Shown here piece by piece: positions 48,431 to 58,331 of a stretch of 64,000 bases of DNA. The stretch is taken from NCBI RefSeq assembly GCF_003121925.1, contig NZ_QEWR01000002.1, positions 1,116,001-1,180,000 on the forward strand, given 5' to 3'. The first letter of the stretch is position 1. Each line of letters opens with the position of its first letter. The notes below the pieces were generated by a model that did not search any database, was not told the DNA's origin, and saw only the letters and a list, made by a program, of their open reading frames with translations. Both the position numbers and the translations under genes were made by a program. This DNA is from Ignatzschineria indica. GTDB lineage: Bacteria > Pseudomonadota > Gammaproteobacteria > Cardiobacteriales > Wohlfahrtiimonadaceae.

Positions 48431-48738
48431 TACATATCACCTAAAAAATCAATTTCATCTTCCCCGTCTGCAAGTGTTACGTAAGCTTTTTTCCAATCTT
48501 GCTTTACACCCATATGACGGCCAAATGATTTACGCTTACCTTTTTGGTTAAGCACAGTAACCTTCTCTACTTTACGTCCAAATAAGAGCTCTACTGCGTC
48601 AGCAATCTCTTTCTTATTGGCATCTTTCAATACGCGGAAAGTTACTTCACGATTAAGCTCTTCTTGGCGCGCTGTTTTTTCAGACGCATGAGGAGCAATG
48701 ATCACTTTCATTAATCTTTCTTTAACATCTAAAATCAT
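48430..48738 (-). CDS. rplW: 50S ribosomal protein L23
   Basis: Exit-site protein that docks trigger factor and SRP. The 102 residues (100 in E. coli) begin [22 protein letters not shown] and include [36 protein letters not shown]. It overlaps the end of rplD by 4 bases and shares one base with rplB, so the three are probably translationally coupled. Confidence 0.97.
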   Translation of the reverse strand: MILDVKERLMKVIIAPHASEKTARQEELNREVTFRVLKDANKKEIADAVELLFGRKVEKVTVLNQKGKRKSFGRHMGVKQDWKKAYVTLADGEDEIDFLGDM

Positions 48739-49343
48739 GCTAATAACTCCTTAACTGAAACAAGCGCCTGTTTAGTCATTACAACTTTATTAAACTGTAC
48801 GAGGCTAACTGGATCAATCGCTTCAACATCAAGTACGAGAACGTTTGGCACGTTTCTAGCACTTAGGTAGAGCGGGAAGTCAACAGCTTCAGTAACCACT
48901 AATACGCTTTCATTATGTACATTCAAGCTTTCTAACTTAGCGATAAATGCTTTCGTCTTTGGCGCTTCCATTGTAAAATCTTCAACAACTACTAAACGCT
49001 CGCTTCTGATTAATTCAGAAAGAATGTTAAGCATCGCCGCTTTGTACATTTTCTTGTTTACTTTCTGGCTCCAGTTTTGTGGCTTAGCTGCAAACGTTAC
49101 ACCACCACCTCTCCAGATAGGGTTACGCTTACTACCAACACGTGCACGACCAGTTCCTTTTTGTCTCCATGGCTTCGCTGTAGAACCTGCTACTTCAGCA
49201 CGTGTTTTCTGAGCGCGAGTACCTGCTCTTCCACCTGCTTGATATGCTGTTACAACTTGATGCACTAACGCTTCGTTAAAGTCACGACCAAACTGCGTGG
49301 CATCTAATTCAACTGGAGATCCGCCGATTACTTGAATTTCCAT
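48735..49343 (-). CDS. rplD: 50S ribosomal protein L4
   Basis: Exit-tunnel protein. In E. coli it also represses the S10 operon by binding the leader and promoting attenuation. The 202 residues (201 in E. coli) include [48 protein letters not shown]. If L4 control exists here, its target could be the terminator hairpin between rpsJ and rplC, because no long leader precedes rpsJ. Confidence 0.97.
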   Translation of the reverse strand: MEIQVIGGSPVELDATQFGRDFNEALVHQVVTAYQAGGRAGTRAQKTRAEVAGSTAKPWRQKGTGRARVGSKRNPIWRGGGVTFAAKPQNWSQKVNKKMYKAAMLNILSELIRSERLVVVEDFTMEAPKTKAFIAKLESLNVHNESVLVVTEAVDFPLYLSARNVPNVLVLDVEAIDPVSLVQFNKVVMTKQALVSVKELLA

Positions 49344-49990
49344 TACGCCTTACCTCTTTTCACTTTGATTGCAGGAGACACAACAACATCTGACCCCTTA
49401 GGTCCTGGGACAGCACCTTTAATGAGAAGTAAGTTGCGCTCAGTATCTACTCCAACGATCTCAAGATTTTGAGCTGTTCTACGAACTGCACCCATGTGTC
49501 CCGCCATTTTCTTACCTTTGAAAACACGACCTGGATCTTGACATTGACCGATTGATCCTGGAACACGATGCGACAATGAGTTACCGTGCGTATTACGTTG
49601 ACCAGCAAAGTTATGACGTTTAATTGTACCGGCAAAACCTTTACCTTGCGTAACGCCTGAAACATCGACTTTTTGTCCTGCTTCAAATAACTCTACAGTT
49701 AACTTTTGTGCAACTTCATATGCGTCTGTAGTATCGACACGAAATTCCCAAAGTGAACGTGCTGATGCGATCTCTGCTTTTGCAAAGTGTCCATCTAATG
49801 ATTTTTTCTTTTTGCTTGAATACTGTGGACCATGCGCTACTTGTACCGCTGTGTAACCATCAGTATCTGCTGTTTTGATTTGGGCAATTTCATTGTTTTC
49901 GATTTGCACAACAGTCACTGCAAGAGAGCGACCATCTTCACCAAAAACTCTACTCATCCCGAGTTTTTTTCCGATTAATCCTACTGCCAT
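49343..49990 (-). CDS. rplC: 50S ribosomal protein L3
   Basis: Assembly-initiator protein near the peptidyl-transferase centre. The 215 residues (209 in E. coli) include [41 protein letters not shown] and [28 protein letters not shown], which contains the Gln methylated in E. coli. The gap to rpsJ is 71 bp and holds a strong terminator-shaped hairpin. Confidence 0.98.
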   Translation of the reverse strand: MAVGLIGKKLGMSRVFGEDGRSLAVTVVQIENNEIAQIKTADTDGYTAVQVAHGPQYSSKKKKSLDGHFAKAEIASARSLWEFRVDTTDAYEVAQKLTVELFEAGQKVDVSGVTQGKGFAGTIKRHNFAGQRNTHGNSLSHRVPGSIGQCQDPGRVFKGKKMAGHMGAVRRTAQNLEIVGVDTERNLLLIKGAVPGPKGSDVVVSPAIKVKRGKA

Positions 49991-50015
49991 TTTATAACCT
50001 CAATTAATAAATGAT

Positions 50016-50049
50016 AAAAACGAGAGGAAGGTTGGCGACCTTCATCGCG
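50016..50049 (-). terminator. terminator-shaped hairpin between rpsJ and rplC
   Basis: On the minus strand a 12-position stem with two mismatches (CGCGATGAAGGT with ACCTTCCTCTCG) closes a CGCCA loop and is followed at once by TTTTT. This is the standard intrinsic-terminator shape, yet it lies inside the S10 operon, 25 bp before the rplC start. An attenuator is more likely than a full stop. Confidence 0.75.
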
Positions 50050-50061
50050 AACAAACCCGTA

Positions 50062-50373
50062 CTAGTCTAAACGAATTTGTACATCCACACCAGCAGCTAA
50101 ATCCAGTTTCATTAATGCATCAACTGTTTTATCTGTTGGATTAACAATGTCCATGAGACGCTTATGAGTTCTTAACTCATACTGATCACGCGCATCTTTG
50201 TTAACATGCGGTGATGTCAATACTGTAAATACTTCACGCTTAATAGGTAAAGGAATTGGACCTTTAACCTGCGCACCTGTGCGCTTAGCTGTTTCAACAA
50301 TTTCTTTTGCAGACTGATCAATTAAACGATAGTCAAATGCTTTAAGGCGAATTCTAATTCTTTGATTATCCAT
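50062..50373 (-). CDS. rpsJ: 30S ribosomal protein S10 (NusE)
   Basis: Ribosomal head protein that also acts as NusE, the NusB partner that binds boxA RNA in antitermination. The 103 residues equal E. coli: [61 protein letters not shown]. It lies 54 bp after tuf. Terminator-shaped hairpins stand directly before and after the gene, and a boxA-like word is upstream of tuf, so its own level may feed back on read-through. Confidence 0.98.
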   Translation of the reverse strand: MDNQRIRIRLKAFDYRLIDQSAKEIVETAKRTGAQVKGPIPLPIKREVFTVLTSPHVNKDARDQYELRTHKRLMDIVNPTDKTVDALMKLDLAAGVDVQIRLD

Positions 50374-50384
50374 ACTACTCTCAT

Positions 50385-50416
50385 TTAAAAATCCTAGGTT
50401 CCAAAAGAAACCTAGG
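50385..50416 (-). terminator. terminator-shaped hairpin between tuf and rpsJ
   Basis: On the minus strand CCTAGGTTTC pairs with GGAACCTAGG (10 pairs with one G-U) around a TTTT loop, followed by ATTTTTAA. It ends only 12 bp before the rpsJ start codon, so rpsJ must be reached by read-through or from a promoter in or before this element. Confidence 0.82.
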
Positions 50417-50427
50417 AAAAAAATTAA

Positions 50428-51618
50428 TTATGCAATAACTTTCGCTACAACACCAGCACCTACTGTACGACCGCCTTCACGGATCGCAAAGCGTAAACCT
50501 TCATCCATCGCAATTGGGTTGATTAACTCAACAACCATTTTTACGTTATCACCAGGCATAACCATCTCTACACCTTCAGGTAGCTCACAAGCACCTGTAA
50601 CGTCTGTAGTACGGAAATAAAATTGTGGACGATAACCTTTAAAGAATGGAGTATGACGTCCACCCTCTTCTTTTGAGAGAACGTAAACTTCTGCTTCAAA
50701 TTTAGTATGAGGCTTAATAGATCCTGGTTTTGCTAATACTTGACCGCGCTCAACATCTTCACGCTTAGTACCACGGAGAAGAACACCCACGTTGTCACCT
50801 GCTTGACCTTGATCAAGAAGCTTACGGAACATTTCTACACCAGTACATGTTGTTTTTTGAGTTGGGCGAATACCGACGATCTCTAACTCTTCACCAGTCT
50901 TAACGATTCCTGATTCGATACGGCCTGTTACTACAGTACCACGACCTGAAATTGAGAAAACATCTTCGATAGGCATAAGGAATGGCTTATCGATCTCACG
51001 AACAGGCTCAGGGATCCACTCATCTAAAGCTGCAAGAAGCTTTTTGATTGCTGGAACACCAATTTCTGATTCATCGCCTTCAATTGCTTTAAGCGCTGAA
51101 CCAACGATAACTGGGGTATCATCACCAGGGAAATCGTATGCATCAAGAAGTTCACGAACTTCCATTTCAACAAGCTCGATTAACTCAGCGTCATCAACCA
51201 TATCTGCTTTATTTAAGAAAACAAGAATATATGGAACACCTACCTGACGCGATAAAAGGATATGCTCACGAGTTTGTGGCATAGGCCCATCTGCAGCTGA
51301 ACATACTAAGATAGCTCCATCCATCTGCGCTGCACCAGTGATCATGTTTTTCACATAGTCGGCGTGTCCAGGACAGTCTACGTGTGCATAGTGGCGATTT
51401 TCAGACTCATACTCAACGTGAGAAGTTGAAATCGTGATACCACGCTCTCTCTCTTCCGGTGCGTTATCGATCTGATCATATGCACGTACGTTTGCACCTA
51501 TAGATTCGTTACCCACTTTTGTTAAAGCCGCGGTTAAAGTTGTTTTACCATGGTCAACGTGACCAATTGTACCGACGTTTACGTGCGGTTTATTACGACT
51601 AAAAGTTTCCTTTGACAT
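50428..51618 (-). CDS. tuf: elongation factor Tu
   Basis: GTPase that delivers aminoacyl-tRNA. The 396 residues (394 in E. coli) carry the P-loop GHVDHGKT (19-26), the effector segment [18 protein letters not shown] and SALKA. Only this copy is in the window; many gammaproteobacteria have a second one elsewhere. It lies between fusA (97-bp gap with a promoter and hairpin) and rpsJ. Confidence 0.98.
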   Translation of the reverse strand: MSKETFSRNKPHVNVGTIGHVDHGKTTLTAALTKVGNESIGANVRAYDQIDNAPEERERGITISTSHVEYESENRHYAHVDCPGHADYVKNMITGAAQMDGAILVCSAADGPMPQTREHILLSRQVGVPYILVFLNKADMVDDAELIELVEMEVRELLDAYDFPGDDTPVIVGSALKAIEGDESEIGVPAIKKLLAALDEWIPEPVREIDKPFLMPIEDVFSISGRGTVVTGRIESGIVKTGEELEIVGIRPTQKTTCTGVEMFRKLLDQGQAGDNVGVLLRGTKREDVERGQVLAKPGSIKPHTKFEAEVYVLSKEEGGRHTPFFKGYRPQFYFRTTDVTGACELPEGVEMVMPGDNVKMVVELINPIAMDEGLRFAIREGGRTVGAGVVAKVIA

Positions 51619-51638
51619 ACTATTAATACCCCAATTTT

Positions 51639-51647
51639 TTAAAGAGC
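51639..51647 (-). promoter_or_regulatory. boxA-like antitermination motif upstream of tuf
   Basis: The minus-strand mRNA reads AGCTCTTTAAAAAATT here, sharing nine bases (GCTCTTTAA) with the rRNA leader boxA of E. coli (TGCTCTTTAACAA). It lies 21 bases before the tuf ATG. Confidence 0.5.
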
Positions 51648-51677
51648 TAAAAACAAGCTCTACATTATAGAGCTTGT
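51648..51677 (-). other. 10-bp perfect hairpin between fusA and tuf
   Basis: ACAAGCTCTA and TAGAGCTTGT pair around a TAATG loop and are followed by TTTTAG on the minus strand, a terminator-like shape. The 5' arm and loop also contain the TATAAT of the putative tuf promoter, so the element could be a terminator for fusA, a promoter, or both. Confidence 0.65.
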
Positions 51678-51691
51678 CTATTAGATTGCAA
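51664..51691 (-). promoter_or_regulatory. putative tuf promoter
   Basis: TTGCAA (-35) and a perfect TATAAT (-10) are 16 bp apart on the minus strand, 45 bp before the tuf ATG. Confidence 0.6.
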
Positions 51692-51715
51692 ATTATTTAT
51701 TTTAATTAGACTCTA

Positions 51716-53815
51716 TTAGTCTACCTTATTCGCATTGATGATTTCATCAGCAACACTATTTGGTGCTTGGTTATACTTCAAGAATTCCATGGAGTATGTT
51801 GCACGACCTTGCGTTGATGAGCGAAGCGCTGTTGCGTAACCAAACATCTCAGATAATGGAACTTCCGCTCTGATAAGTTTTGATCCAAATGCATCATCAA
51901 TACCTTGAAGATTACCACGACGACGGTTAAGGTCTCCCATAACATCACCCATGTACTCTTCAGGCGTCTCTACTTCCACCTTCATGATTGGCTCAAGCAA
52001 TACAGGACCTGCTTTTTGAACACCATTTTTGAAACCCATAGATCCAGCAATTTTAAACGCCATCTCACTTGAGTCAACATCATGATATGAACCATCATAT
52101 AATGTTACTTTTACATCTTCGATTGGATAGCCTGCGATAACACCGTTTGCCATCTGCTCTTGAATACCGCGATCAACCGCTGGGATATATTCTCTTGGAA
52201 CAACACCACCAACAATCTCATCAACGAACTCGTAACCTTTACCAAGCTCTTGCGGCTCAATACGCAACCACACATGACCAAACTGACCACGACCACCAGA
52301 TTGACGTACAAACTTACCTTCTGCTTCAACCGGCTTAGTGATTGTTTCACGATAAGCAACTTGCGGCGCACCAACACCACACTCTACTTTAAACTCACGC
52401 TTCAAACGATCCACAATGATATCTAAGTGAAGCTCACCCATACCACCAATAATCGTTTGACCTGACTCTTCATCAGTTCTTACACGGAAAGATGGGTCTT
52501 CTTGCGCTAAACGTGAAAGCGCCATACCCATCTTCTCTTGGTCAGCTTTTGTTTTTGGCTCAATTGCAACAAAGATTACAGGCTCTGGGAACTCCATACG
52601 CTCAAGCGTAATTTGATCTTTCTGATCACAGAGAGTGTCACCTGTTGTAACATCTTTAAGTCCAACCATAGCAATAATATCACCCGCTCTTGCCTCATCA
52701 ATCTCTTCACGAGAGTTAGAGTGCATAGCAAGTAGACGACCAACGCGCTCACGTCTGCTCTTCACAGGATTGTAAACGTGATCGCCAGATTTAACGACAC
52801 CTGAGTAGACGCGAACGAAAGTTAAGTTTCCAACAAATGGGTCATTTGCTAACTTAAATGCAAGTGCAGAGAAAGGCTCTTCGTCAGATGACTTACGAAC
52901 ACCTGGCTCACCGTCAGGAAGCTCACCAGCAATTGGTTTTACTTCTGTTGGTGATGGGAGATAGTAAATCACATCATCAAGCAATGCTTGAACACCTTTG
53001 TTTTTGAATGCTGTACCACAACAAACAGGTACTAATTCAGATGCTAATGTACGAGCACGAAGTCCTTGACGAATCTCTTCTTCAGATAACTCACCCTCTT
53101 CAAGATACTTATCCATCAACTCTTCACTTGATTCTGCAGCAGCCTCAACCATTTGTGAACGGTAATTTTCTGCATCAGCAAGAAGCTCAGCTGGGATCTC
53201 ACGCTCTTCGAACGTCATACCCATATCTTCTTCATTCCAGTAGATTGCTGTCATTGTTACAAGATCAATCACACCTTCGAAGTTATCTTCTGCACCAATT
53301 GGAATTTGAATTGGAACAGCATTTGCACGAAGACGCTCTTTCATCTGATCAACAACACGGAAGAAGTCAGCACCTGTACGGTCCATCTTGTTAACAAATG
53401 CAATTCTAGGTACTGCGTATTTGTTCGCTTGACGCCATACTGTCTCAGATTGCGGCTGAACACCACCTACTGAACAGTACACCATTACCGCACCATCTAG
53501 AACACGCATTGAACGCTCAACTTCGATTGTAAAGTCAACGTGTCCCGGTGTATCGATAAGGTTAATACGATGCTCAGGGAATTGTTGCTTCATCCCTTTC
53601 CATGAACAAGTGGTTGCCGCAGATGTGATTGTGATTCCGCGCTCTTGCTCTTGAGCCATCCAGTCCATCGTTGCAGTACCATCGTGAGTCTCCCCAATAC
53701 GGTGATTTTTACCAGTATAGAAGAGGATACGCTCAGATGTGGTAGTTTTACCTGCGTCAATGTGAGCACTGATACCAATATTACGGTATCGGTCAATAGG
53801 CATAGTTCGAGCCAT
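51716..53815 (-). CDS. fusA: elongation factor G
   Basis: GTPase that drives translocation and ribosome recycling. The 699 residues (704 in E. coli) have AHIDAGKT (17-24), the switch I segment [23 protein letters not shown], and the domain IV segment [12 protein letters not shown]. It follows rpsG after a 105-bp gap that holds a 7-bp stem. Confidence 0.98.
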   Translation of the reverse strand: MARTMPIDRYRNIGISAHIDAGKTTTSERILFYTGKNHRIGETHDGTATMDWMAQEQERGITITSAATTCSWKGMKQQFPEHRINLIDTPGHVDFTIEVERSMRVLDGAVMVYCSVGGVQPQSETVWRQANKYAVPRIAFVNKMDRTGADFFRVVDQMKERLRANAVPIQIPIGAEDNFEGVIDLVTMTAIYWNEEDMGMTFEEREIPAELLADAENYRSQMVEAAAESSEELMDKYLEEGELSEEEIRQGLRARTLASELVPVCCGTAFKNKGVQALLDDVIYYLPSPTEVKPIAGELPDGEPGVRKSSDEEPFSALAFKLANDPFVGNLTFVRVYSGVVKSGDHVYNPVKSRRERVGRLLAMHSNSREEIDEARAGDIIAMVGLKDVTTGDTLCDQKDQITLERMEFPEPVIFVAIEPKTKADQEKMGMALSRLAQEDPSFRVRTDEESGQTIIGGMGELHLDIIVDRLKREFKVECGVGAPQVAYRETITKPVEAEGKFVRQSGGRGQFGHVWLRIEPQELGKGYEFVDEIVGGVVPREYIPAVDRGIQEQMANGVIAGYPIEDVKVTLYDGSYHDVDSSEMAFKIAGSMGFKNGVQKAGPVLLEPIMKVEVETPEEYMGDVMGDLNRRRGNLQGIDDAFGSKLIRAEVPLSEMFGYATALRSSTQGRATYSMEFLKYNQAPNSVADEIINANKVD

Positions 53816-53863
53816 AATAAATCCTTCTTTTAAAATTAAATCTTAATTTCTTTAAACAATAAA

Positions 53864-53893
53864 TGCGGTGTCCCAAAATATATGAGCACCGCA
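53864..53893 (-). other. 7-bp stem between rpsG and fusA
   Basis: On the minus strand TGCGGTG and CACCGCA pair around a 16-nt loop, followed by TTTATTG. It is a weak attenuator or mRNA processing candidate. Confidence 0.45.
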
Positions 53894-53920
53894 ATTGCAT
53901 GAACAAATTCTGTAATTCTT

Positions 53921-54391
53921 TTACCAACGGAAATGCGAGAAAGCCTTGTTCGCTTCTGCCATGCGGTGCATGTCTTCTCTCTTTCTTACTGCCGCACCAC
54001 GGTTCTCGAGGGCATCTAAAATCTCTGAACCCATGCGACGCGTCATTGACTTCTCAGAACGTTTTCTTGCTGCATCAACCATCCAGCGCATCGCTAATGC
54101 ATCACGTCTTGATGCACGAACTTCTACTGGCACCTGATAAGTTGCACCACCTACACGTCTTGATTTAACTTCAACTTTTGGTCGAACATTATCTAAAGCT
54201 TGCTCTAAAGCTTCAACTGGGTTCTCGTGACCTTTTTCTTTAACGATGTCTAATGCACCGTAAACAATACGCTCAGCAATTGATTTCTTACCAGAAACCA
54301 TCACCATATTAATAAACTTCGCAAGCATTACATCGCCATAGATTGCATCAGGCAAAATCTCGCGTTTTGGGACTTCTCTTCTTCTTGACAT
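53921..54391 (-). CDS. rpsG: 30S ribosomal protein S7
   Basis: Head-assembly protein; in E. coli it represses the str operon by binding the rpsL-rpsG junction. The 156 residues start [40 protein letters not shown] and end [15 protein letters not shown]. The rpsL-rpsG gap here is only 53 bp and no strong hairpin was seen in it. Confidence 0.98.
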   Translation of the reverse strand: MSRRREVPKREILPDAIYGDVMLAKFINMVMVSGKKSIAERIVYGALDIVKEKGHENPVEALEQALDNVRPKVEVKSRRVGGATYQVPVEVRASRRDALAMRWMVDAARKRSEKSMTRRMGSEILDALENRGAAVRKREDMHRMAEANKAFSHFRW

Positions 54392-54444
54392 GAGATACTC
54401 TCAATAAATACTAAATCCAACAGAAACTAAATTAAGCTAAGCGA

Positions 54445-54819
54445 TTATGCTTTAGGCTTCTTAGCACCATATTTTGAACGACCTTTACGGCGTTTATCAA
54501 CACCTTGTGAGTCCAGTGCACCACGAACTACGTGATAACGAACCCCTGGAAGGTCTTTAACTCTTCCACCACGAACTAAAACAACACTATGCTCTTGTAA
54601 GTTATGCCCTTCACCACCGATGTAGCTAGAGACTTCATATCCGTTAGTTAAACGAACACGACATACTTTACGCATAGCAGAGTTAGGTTTCTTAGGCGTT
54701 GCTGTATAAACCCTTGTACATACTCCACGACGTTGAGGAGAACCCTCAAGTGCAGGAACGTCAGATTTATCAGCTTTCGTTCCGCGCGGACGGCGGATCA
54801 ACTGATTAACTGTTACCAT
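54445..54819 (-). CDS. rpsL: 30S ribosomal protein S12
   Basis: Decoding-centre protein and the usual site of streptomycin resistance. The 124 residues from the ATG at 54819 equal E. coli: [48 protein letters not shown] (with the streptomycin-sensitive Lys in TPKKPNSA) and [13 protein letters not shown]. An in-frame start at 54846 would add nine foreign residues. It is the first gene of the str operon. Confidence 0.97.
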   Translation of the reverse strand: MVTVNQLIRRPRGTKADKSDVPALEGSPQRRGVCTRVYTATPKKPNSAMRKVCRVRLTNGYEVSSYIGGEGHNLQEHSVVLVRGGRVKDLPGVRYHVVRGALDSQGVDKRRKGRSKYGAKKPKA

Positions 54820-54869
54820 TAAATCTAAATCCTTGCTAAATAACATGAGTTACAAAAATAACATAAGAT

Positions 54870-54888
54870 CCCCTAGTTAACCTAGAGG
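54870..54888 (-). other. 7-bp leader stem upstream of rpsL
   Basis: CCTCTAG and CTAGGGG pair (one G-U) around GTTAA in the str leader. No T-tract follows, so it is a leader structure rather than a terminator. Confidence 0.5.
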
Positions 54889-54895
54889 ATACGAA

Positions 54896-54924
54896 ATAGT
54901 ATAATTTATAGCTATTTCTGTCAA
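54896..54924 (-). promoter_or_regulatory. str operon promoter overlapping the fdhD stop codon
   Basis: A consensus TTGACA (-35) and TACTAT (-10) are exactly 17 bp apart on the minus strand. The -35 overlaps the TGA of fdhD. The start of transcription would be about 70 bp before rpsL. Confidence 0.75.
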
Positions 54925-55718
54925 CCTTGATAGAGATTAATTTTATCGACCCGCGTAAAAGCGGCTAACTTTAGCCCCATCCTTTTTGCAAGTTTAATTG
55001 CCATCGAGGTTGGTGCGGACATGGTTACCAACATACCAACTTGTGCAGCGACTGTCTTTTGTACCATCTCAAAACTTGCTCGGGAGGTTGTTAAAATAAA
55101 CCCCTCTTTACAATCATAATCACCTTGCAAAAGAGCACCTACGAGCTTATCTAAAGCAACATGCCGACCAACATCCTCTCTAGCGAGTAAAATCTCACCA
55201 CTTCGATTAACAAAAAAAGCGGCATGTGCCCCACCGGTACGCTGATTCATCACTTGCAAAGCATTAGAACCCCTTAAAGCTTTATCAACCGCCGCCTCAT
55301 CAAGCTTAAAATCAAAATCGATCTTCGCCTGATCTCTCACCACTGCTGATAGTGAATCTAGACCACAAATCCCACATCCCGTTCTAGCACTCATCTGCCG
55401 CTTCCGCCCTTCCATACAACTAAAGCTAAGTGGTGTAATCTCAATTCTCACTTCAATACCACTCTCTCTTGGATCGATAGAGATCGAACGGACATCTTGT
55501 ATAGAACTAATAATCCCCTCTGTCAGCGAAAATCCATACACAAAGTCGATGATATCTCTCGGCGTAGACATAACGACTACATGGGGATAGCCATTATATG
55601 TGAGAGCCACCGGCACCTCCACCAACACATCATCTTGCTCCTCTCTCCAGTGACCCTCTTGATACTTCTTTACTGTCACTGTTTCAAAAAAAGCCCGCTT
55701 ATCACTCTCTTGACTCAT
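54921..55718 (-). CDS. fdhD: formate dehydrogenase accessory sulfurtransferase FdhD
   Basis: Transfers sulfur from IscS to the molybdenum cofactor of formate dehydrogenases. The 265 residues (277 in E. coli) contain the active-site pair in RTGCGICGLDSL (about residue 118-129), DEAAVDKALRGSN, GGAHAAFF, EDVGRHVALDKLVGALL and SRASFEMVQK. No formate dehydrogenase genes are in the window. Its stop codon overlaps the -35 element of the str promoter. Confidence 0.93.
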   Translation of the reverse strand: MSQESDKRAFFETVTVKKYQEGHWREEQDDVLVEVPVALTYNGYPHVVVMSTPRDIIDFVYGFSLTEGIISSIQDVRSISIDPRESGIEVRIEITPLSFSCMEGRKRQMSARTGCGICGLDSLSAVVRDQAKIDFDFKLDEAAVDKALRGSNALQVMNQRTGGAHAAFFVNRSGEILLAREDVGRHVALDKLVGALLQGDYDCKEGFILTTSRASFEMVQKTVAAQVGMLVTMSAPTSMAIKLAKRMGLKLAAFTRVDKINLYQG

Positions 55719-56215
55719 TTCACTTCCCTATCAAATAAACCTTCACCCATCTTGAAAGACACACCTCTACATATAGTAGATTCTGCAGATATCAACCAAA
55801 ACATCCAAATAACACCAATAATACAAGCTCTATTAAATACCAATGACTAATAAATAGTAATAACCGATCCGAAATGCTCCGATATATCGCATTAACAATA
55901 CCTCTCAAACCTCAACCAACTCTATCCAAAAAAACATAGAGTTTATTAAGAAATAGTTATCTTATCTAAAGATAGCTGAATTATTAAGATACCAGATTCT
56001 TTTAATAATAACGTTCATCAATAACTTTAACCAATACCCCTCATTAAATAGCTCTTATCGATAGCAGAGAGTTTTTATAGATCAGCTGTAGCCCCCCCTA
56101 CTTCATATATTTCTATATAGTTCCGTATAGAGATATCGATACCCCCTAAAAATAAGAACCCAAGTATATCTATCAAACAAAAATAATGTCGAGGATAAAA
56201 AGGGAGGGGCTGGAG
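55719..56215. other. 497-bp AT-rich gap between fdhD and the pseudopilin-like genes
   Basis: No ORF or RNA gene recognised. An 8-bp perfect inverted repeat, AACTCTAT/ATAGAGTT, spans 55918-55943, and a C7 run lies at 56092-56098. Neither has a clear role. The AT content and lack of genes fit decayed sequence. Confidence 0.5.
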
Positions 56216-57334
56216 TTAATAGAGATAGAGCAGCTTAGTCGACGCTTGCCGTTGACACCCAATCTGCCATCCAGGAATCGGCTCATATGCTTCCTGCTGA
56301 AACCCACATTCGATCGCTGATCTTCTCCAGAAATAATCTCTTCCCCAAAGCGCATCACCATTCCAATCGATAGCAAAAAGAAATTCATCCACAGCAGAAC
56401 CTAAACGTTCCCGCATCTCTCCTCGCATTACAAGAGATCGATCGTCAACTCTCTCCACCTTAAAATTCCCCTTTTCTGCTACACCTCGATAACTCAAAAG
56501 CAGATCCTCTTGCAACACCTTATAAGCAAGATGATCTGTACTAACATCCAATAGATAAAGTGTTAATGATTCAGCTAAAGAATGACGATCACTAACTACT
56601 AACAAGTAGAGATTACCCTCTATAGGTTTAAATAGCGATGCCAACACCCACTCCTCATCACGAAATTGGTGCAAAAGTTTCGGCATTCCTTCCCTTTTTA
56701 GCTTCCATAAATACTTTCCACCTTGTAGCGCAAAGAGGAGATCTAAGTTTTGATTGTGACTTTCAACCATCGGGATCAGACCAAAGGCAGCAAGATCTCG
56801 CTCATCTAAGTCAATACCACTATCCCTCAAAACGTTCTTCAGAACCTGAAAGGTCAAGACTTCACCTTGATATCGAACTCTAAGAATCCATCGATCCTCC
56901 TCACGCTCAACATTTAACATTGGCTCTAAAATCGGCATCTTATTCTTAGATACAAACTGATACTGATACAACACTCGATTATAATCACTCACTCCCCCAG
57001 CGAAAGAGAGTTGATAAATCGTTCTATCACTCGCCGGATAACAATTATCACCTACTCTCTTTACAGAAAAACCTTCCCGTTGTCGTAATTCCCGCTGACT
57101 AAATAGATGACACCTCTCCGACGAAAGAGCAGTCTCACCTTCACTCCAATCGATCCGAACCCTCTCTTGCAGAAAAAGAGAAATAGTCCGCTCCCGCTCT
57201 TCGAGCGATCTATGCCACCGCTGAAGCTGGAAAATCTTTAAACTAAGCGCAACAACACCCGATGATAGATAGAGTCCGCAAAGTAGAAAAACTACCATTA
57301 AAGTGAGAAGTATAGAACCCCGTTCTCGCCTCAT
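56216..57334 (-). CDS. PilX-like minor pilin-type membrane protein
   Basis: A 372-residue protein of no recognised family. Its N-terminus, MRRERGSILLTLMVVFLLCGLYLSSGV, has the basic leader ending in Gly followed by about 22 hydrophobic residues that is seen in PilX/GspK-like pseudopilins, although the usual Glu5 of mature pilins is not present. The rest is predicted beta-rich, with Cys residues near 76, 98, 351 and 366. It starts 1 bp after the PilW-like gene ends, so the two are one operon. A role in pilus or pseudopilus assembly is inferred only from the N-terminus and the gene order. Confidence 0.6.
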   Translation of the reverse strand: MRRERGSILLTLMVVFLLCGLYLSSGVVALSLKIFQLQRWHRSLEERERTISLFLQERVRIDWSEGETALSSERCHLFSQRELRQREGFSVKRVGDNCYPASDRTIYQLSFAGGVSDYNRVLYQYQFVSKNKMPILEPMLNVEREEDRWILRVRYQGEVLTFQVLKNVLRDSGIDLDERDLAAFGLIPMVESHNQNLDLLFALQGGKYLWKLKREGMPKLLHQFRDEEWVLASLFKPIEGNLYLLVVSDRHSLAESLTLYLLDVSTDHLAYKVLQEDLLLSYRGVAEKGNFKVERVDDRSLVMRGEMRERLGSAVDEFLFAIDWNGDALWGRDYFWRRSAIECGFQQEAYEPIPGWQIGCQRQASTKLLYLY

Positions 57335-57335
57335 C

Positions 57336-58331
57336 CTACCAGCGCACCTCTAAAGACCTTAACCTAACCGCCTCACTATTAAAAAATGTACGACGATACC
57401 CCTCCTCCTCGACTATAACAGCTCGTTTTCGACGATGAGAAGGAACAGCGGCAACTAATTTAATATTGAGACCATTTACCCTCAAATTAAAACGCATATC
57501 AGCAATAAAAGGGATCCTCAAAAATGCCTGTCCATCCATATAATCTACTACTAACTGACTAATATCATCCCTTATCTGTAGATAGACAAGATACTCCTTA
57601 TAGAGATATATCTGCACTTGAGTGGGATCAAACAGCTCTTTCACACGCTGATAATCTTCTGTCGCAACATAAAATATCCCACCATCTCGTTCCGCCTCTA
57701 GCAATAAGGCACTCTGACAATCAGTAATATAAAACTTCCCCTTTCGTAACCCAATGAGATCTGAATCATACTCTCCCACAAAATACCTTCCATCTAGTCG
57801 CAGATCACTAGGAATTAACCCATTAATATAGAGAAGCTCAGCACCATTTAATAAGCGCGAAATATTTTTAGGCGGCTTTGGAAGATAGGTTCCGCTACCG
57901 TGCCCCTTTAGCTTTAAAAGATCAACGATGGGATCACTACCTGCCTTCCGCTTTGAAATAACAACTCCCATCGCCATTCTATCTCGATACTCTCGCACCA
58001 TACCATCTCCTAAAAAGAGCTCATGAAAAGGGGGCAATAATGAAGGGCAATAAGGTGCAAATTGTAATCGCCCCAACTCCTTTCGATAAAAATCCTCTAC
58101 CTCCATCAGTGCATCCAATACTGAAATTTGCGCCTCAACCTGCTGTTGCACGTGAAACACCTGCTGAAAAGTTAATACAGCCATAACAAGTAACGTTCCT
58201 GCCAAAGCCAAACCAACAACAAATGAGAGTAACGTTGCTCCCTTCTCCGCAGGAAACATTCCCCCTAAACAGCCCTCATCCCCATCAATATTTCTGACAG
58301 TAGAGCTAGCACCTCGACTCCTAATAGACAT
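57336..58331 (-). CDS. PilW-like prepilin-type protein
   Basis: A 331-residue protein with AEKG followed by ATLLSFVVGLALAGTLLVMAVLTFQQVF, a likely prepilin peptidase site (after Gly) and helix. In PilW-type minor pilins the C-terminal part is a large beta-rich head, and this one has the right size. Two starts are possible: ATG 58331, which has GAGGAGCAATTAG ahead and gives a leader of about 31 residues, or ATG 58259, which gives a 7-residue leader typical of type IVa prepilins but has poor spacing to its AGGGGG. The first is taken on ribosome-site grounds. Its first 11 bases overlap the small gene upstream. Confidence 0.62.
   Translation of the reverse strand: MSIRSRGASSTVRNIDGDEGCLGGMFPAEKGATLLSFVVGLALAGTLLVMAVLTFQQVFHVQQQVEAQISVLDALMEVEDFYRKELGRLQFAPYCPSLLPPFHELFLGDGMVREYRDRMAMGVVISKRKAGSDPIVDLLKLKGHGSGTYLPKPPKNISRLLNGAELLYINGLIPSDLRLDGRYFVGEYDSDLIGLRKGKFYITDCQSALLLEAERDGGIFYVATEDYQRVKELFDPTQVQIYLYKEYLVYLQIRDDISQLVVDYMDGQAFLRIPFIADMRFNLRVNGLNIKLVAAVPSHRRKRAVIVEEEGYRRTFFNSEAVRLRSLEVRW

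Noticed and set aside
52147-52426. Plus-strand ORFs inside fusA and other opposite-strand frames of 60-130 codons across the ribosomal genes
   Set aside because: They lie entirely within well-supported genes, are codon-shadow frames, and have no ribosome sites or recognisable domains.
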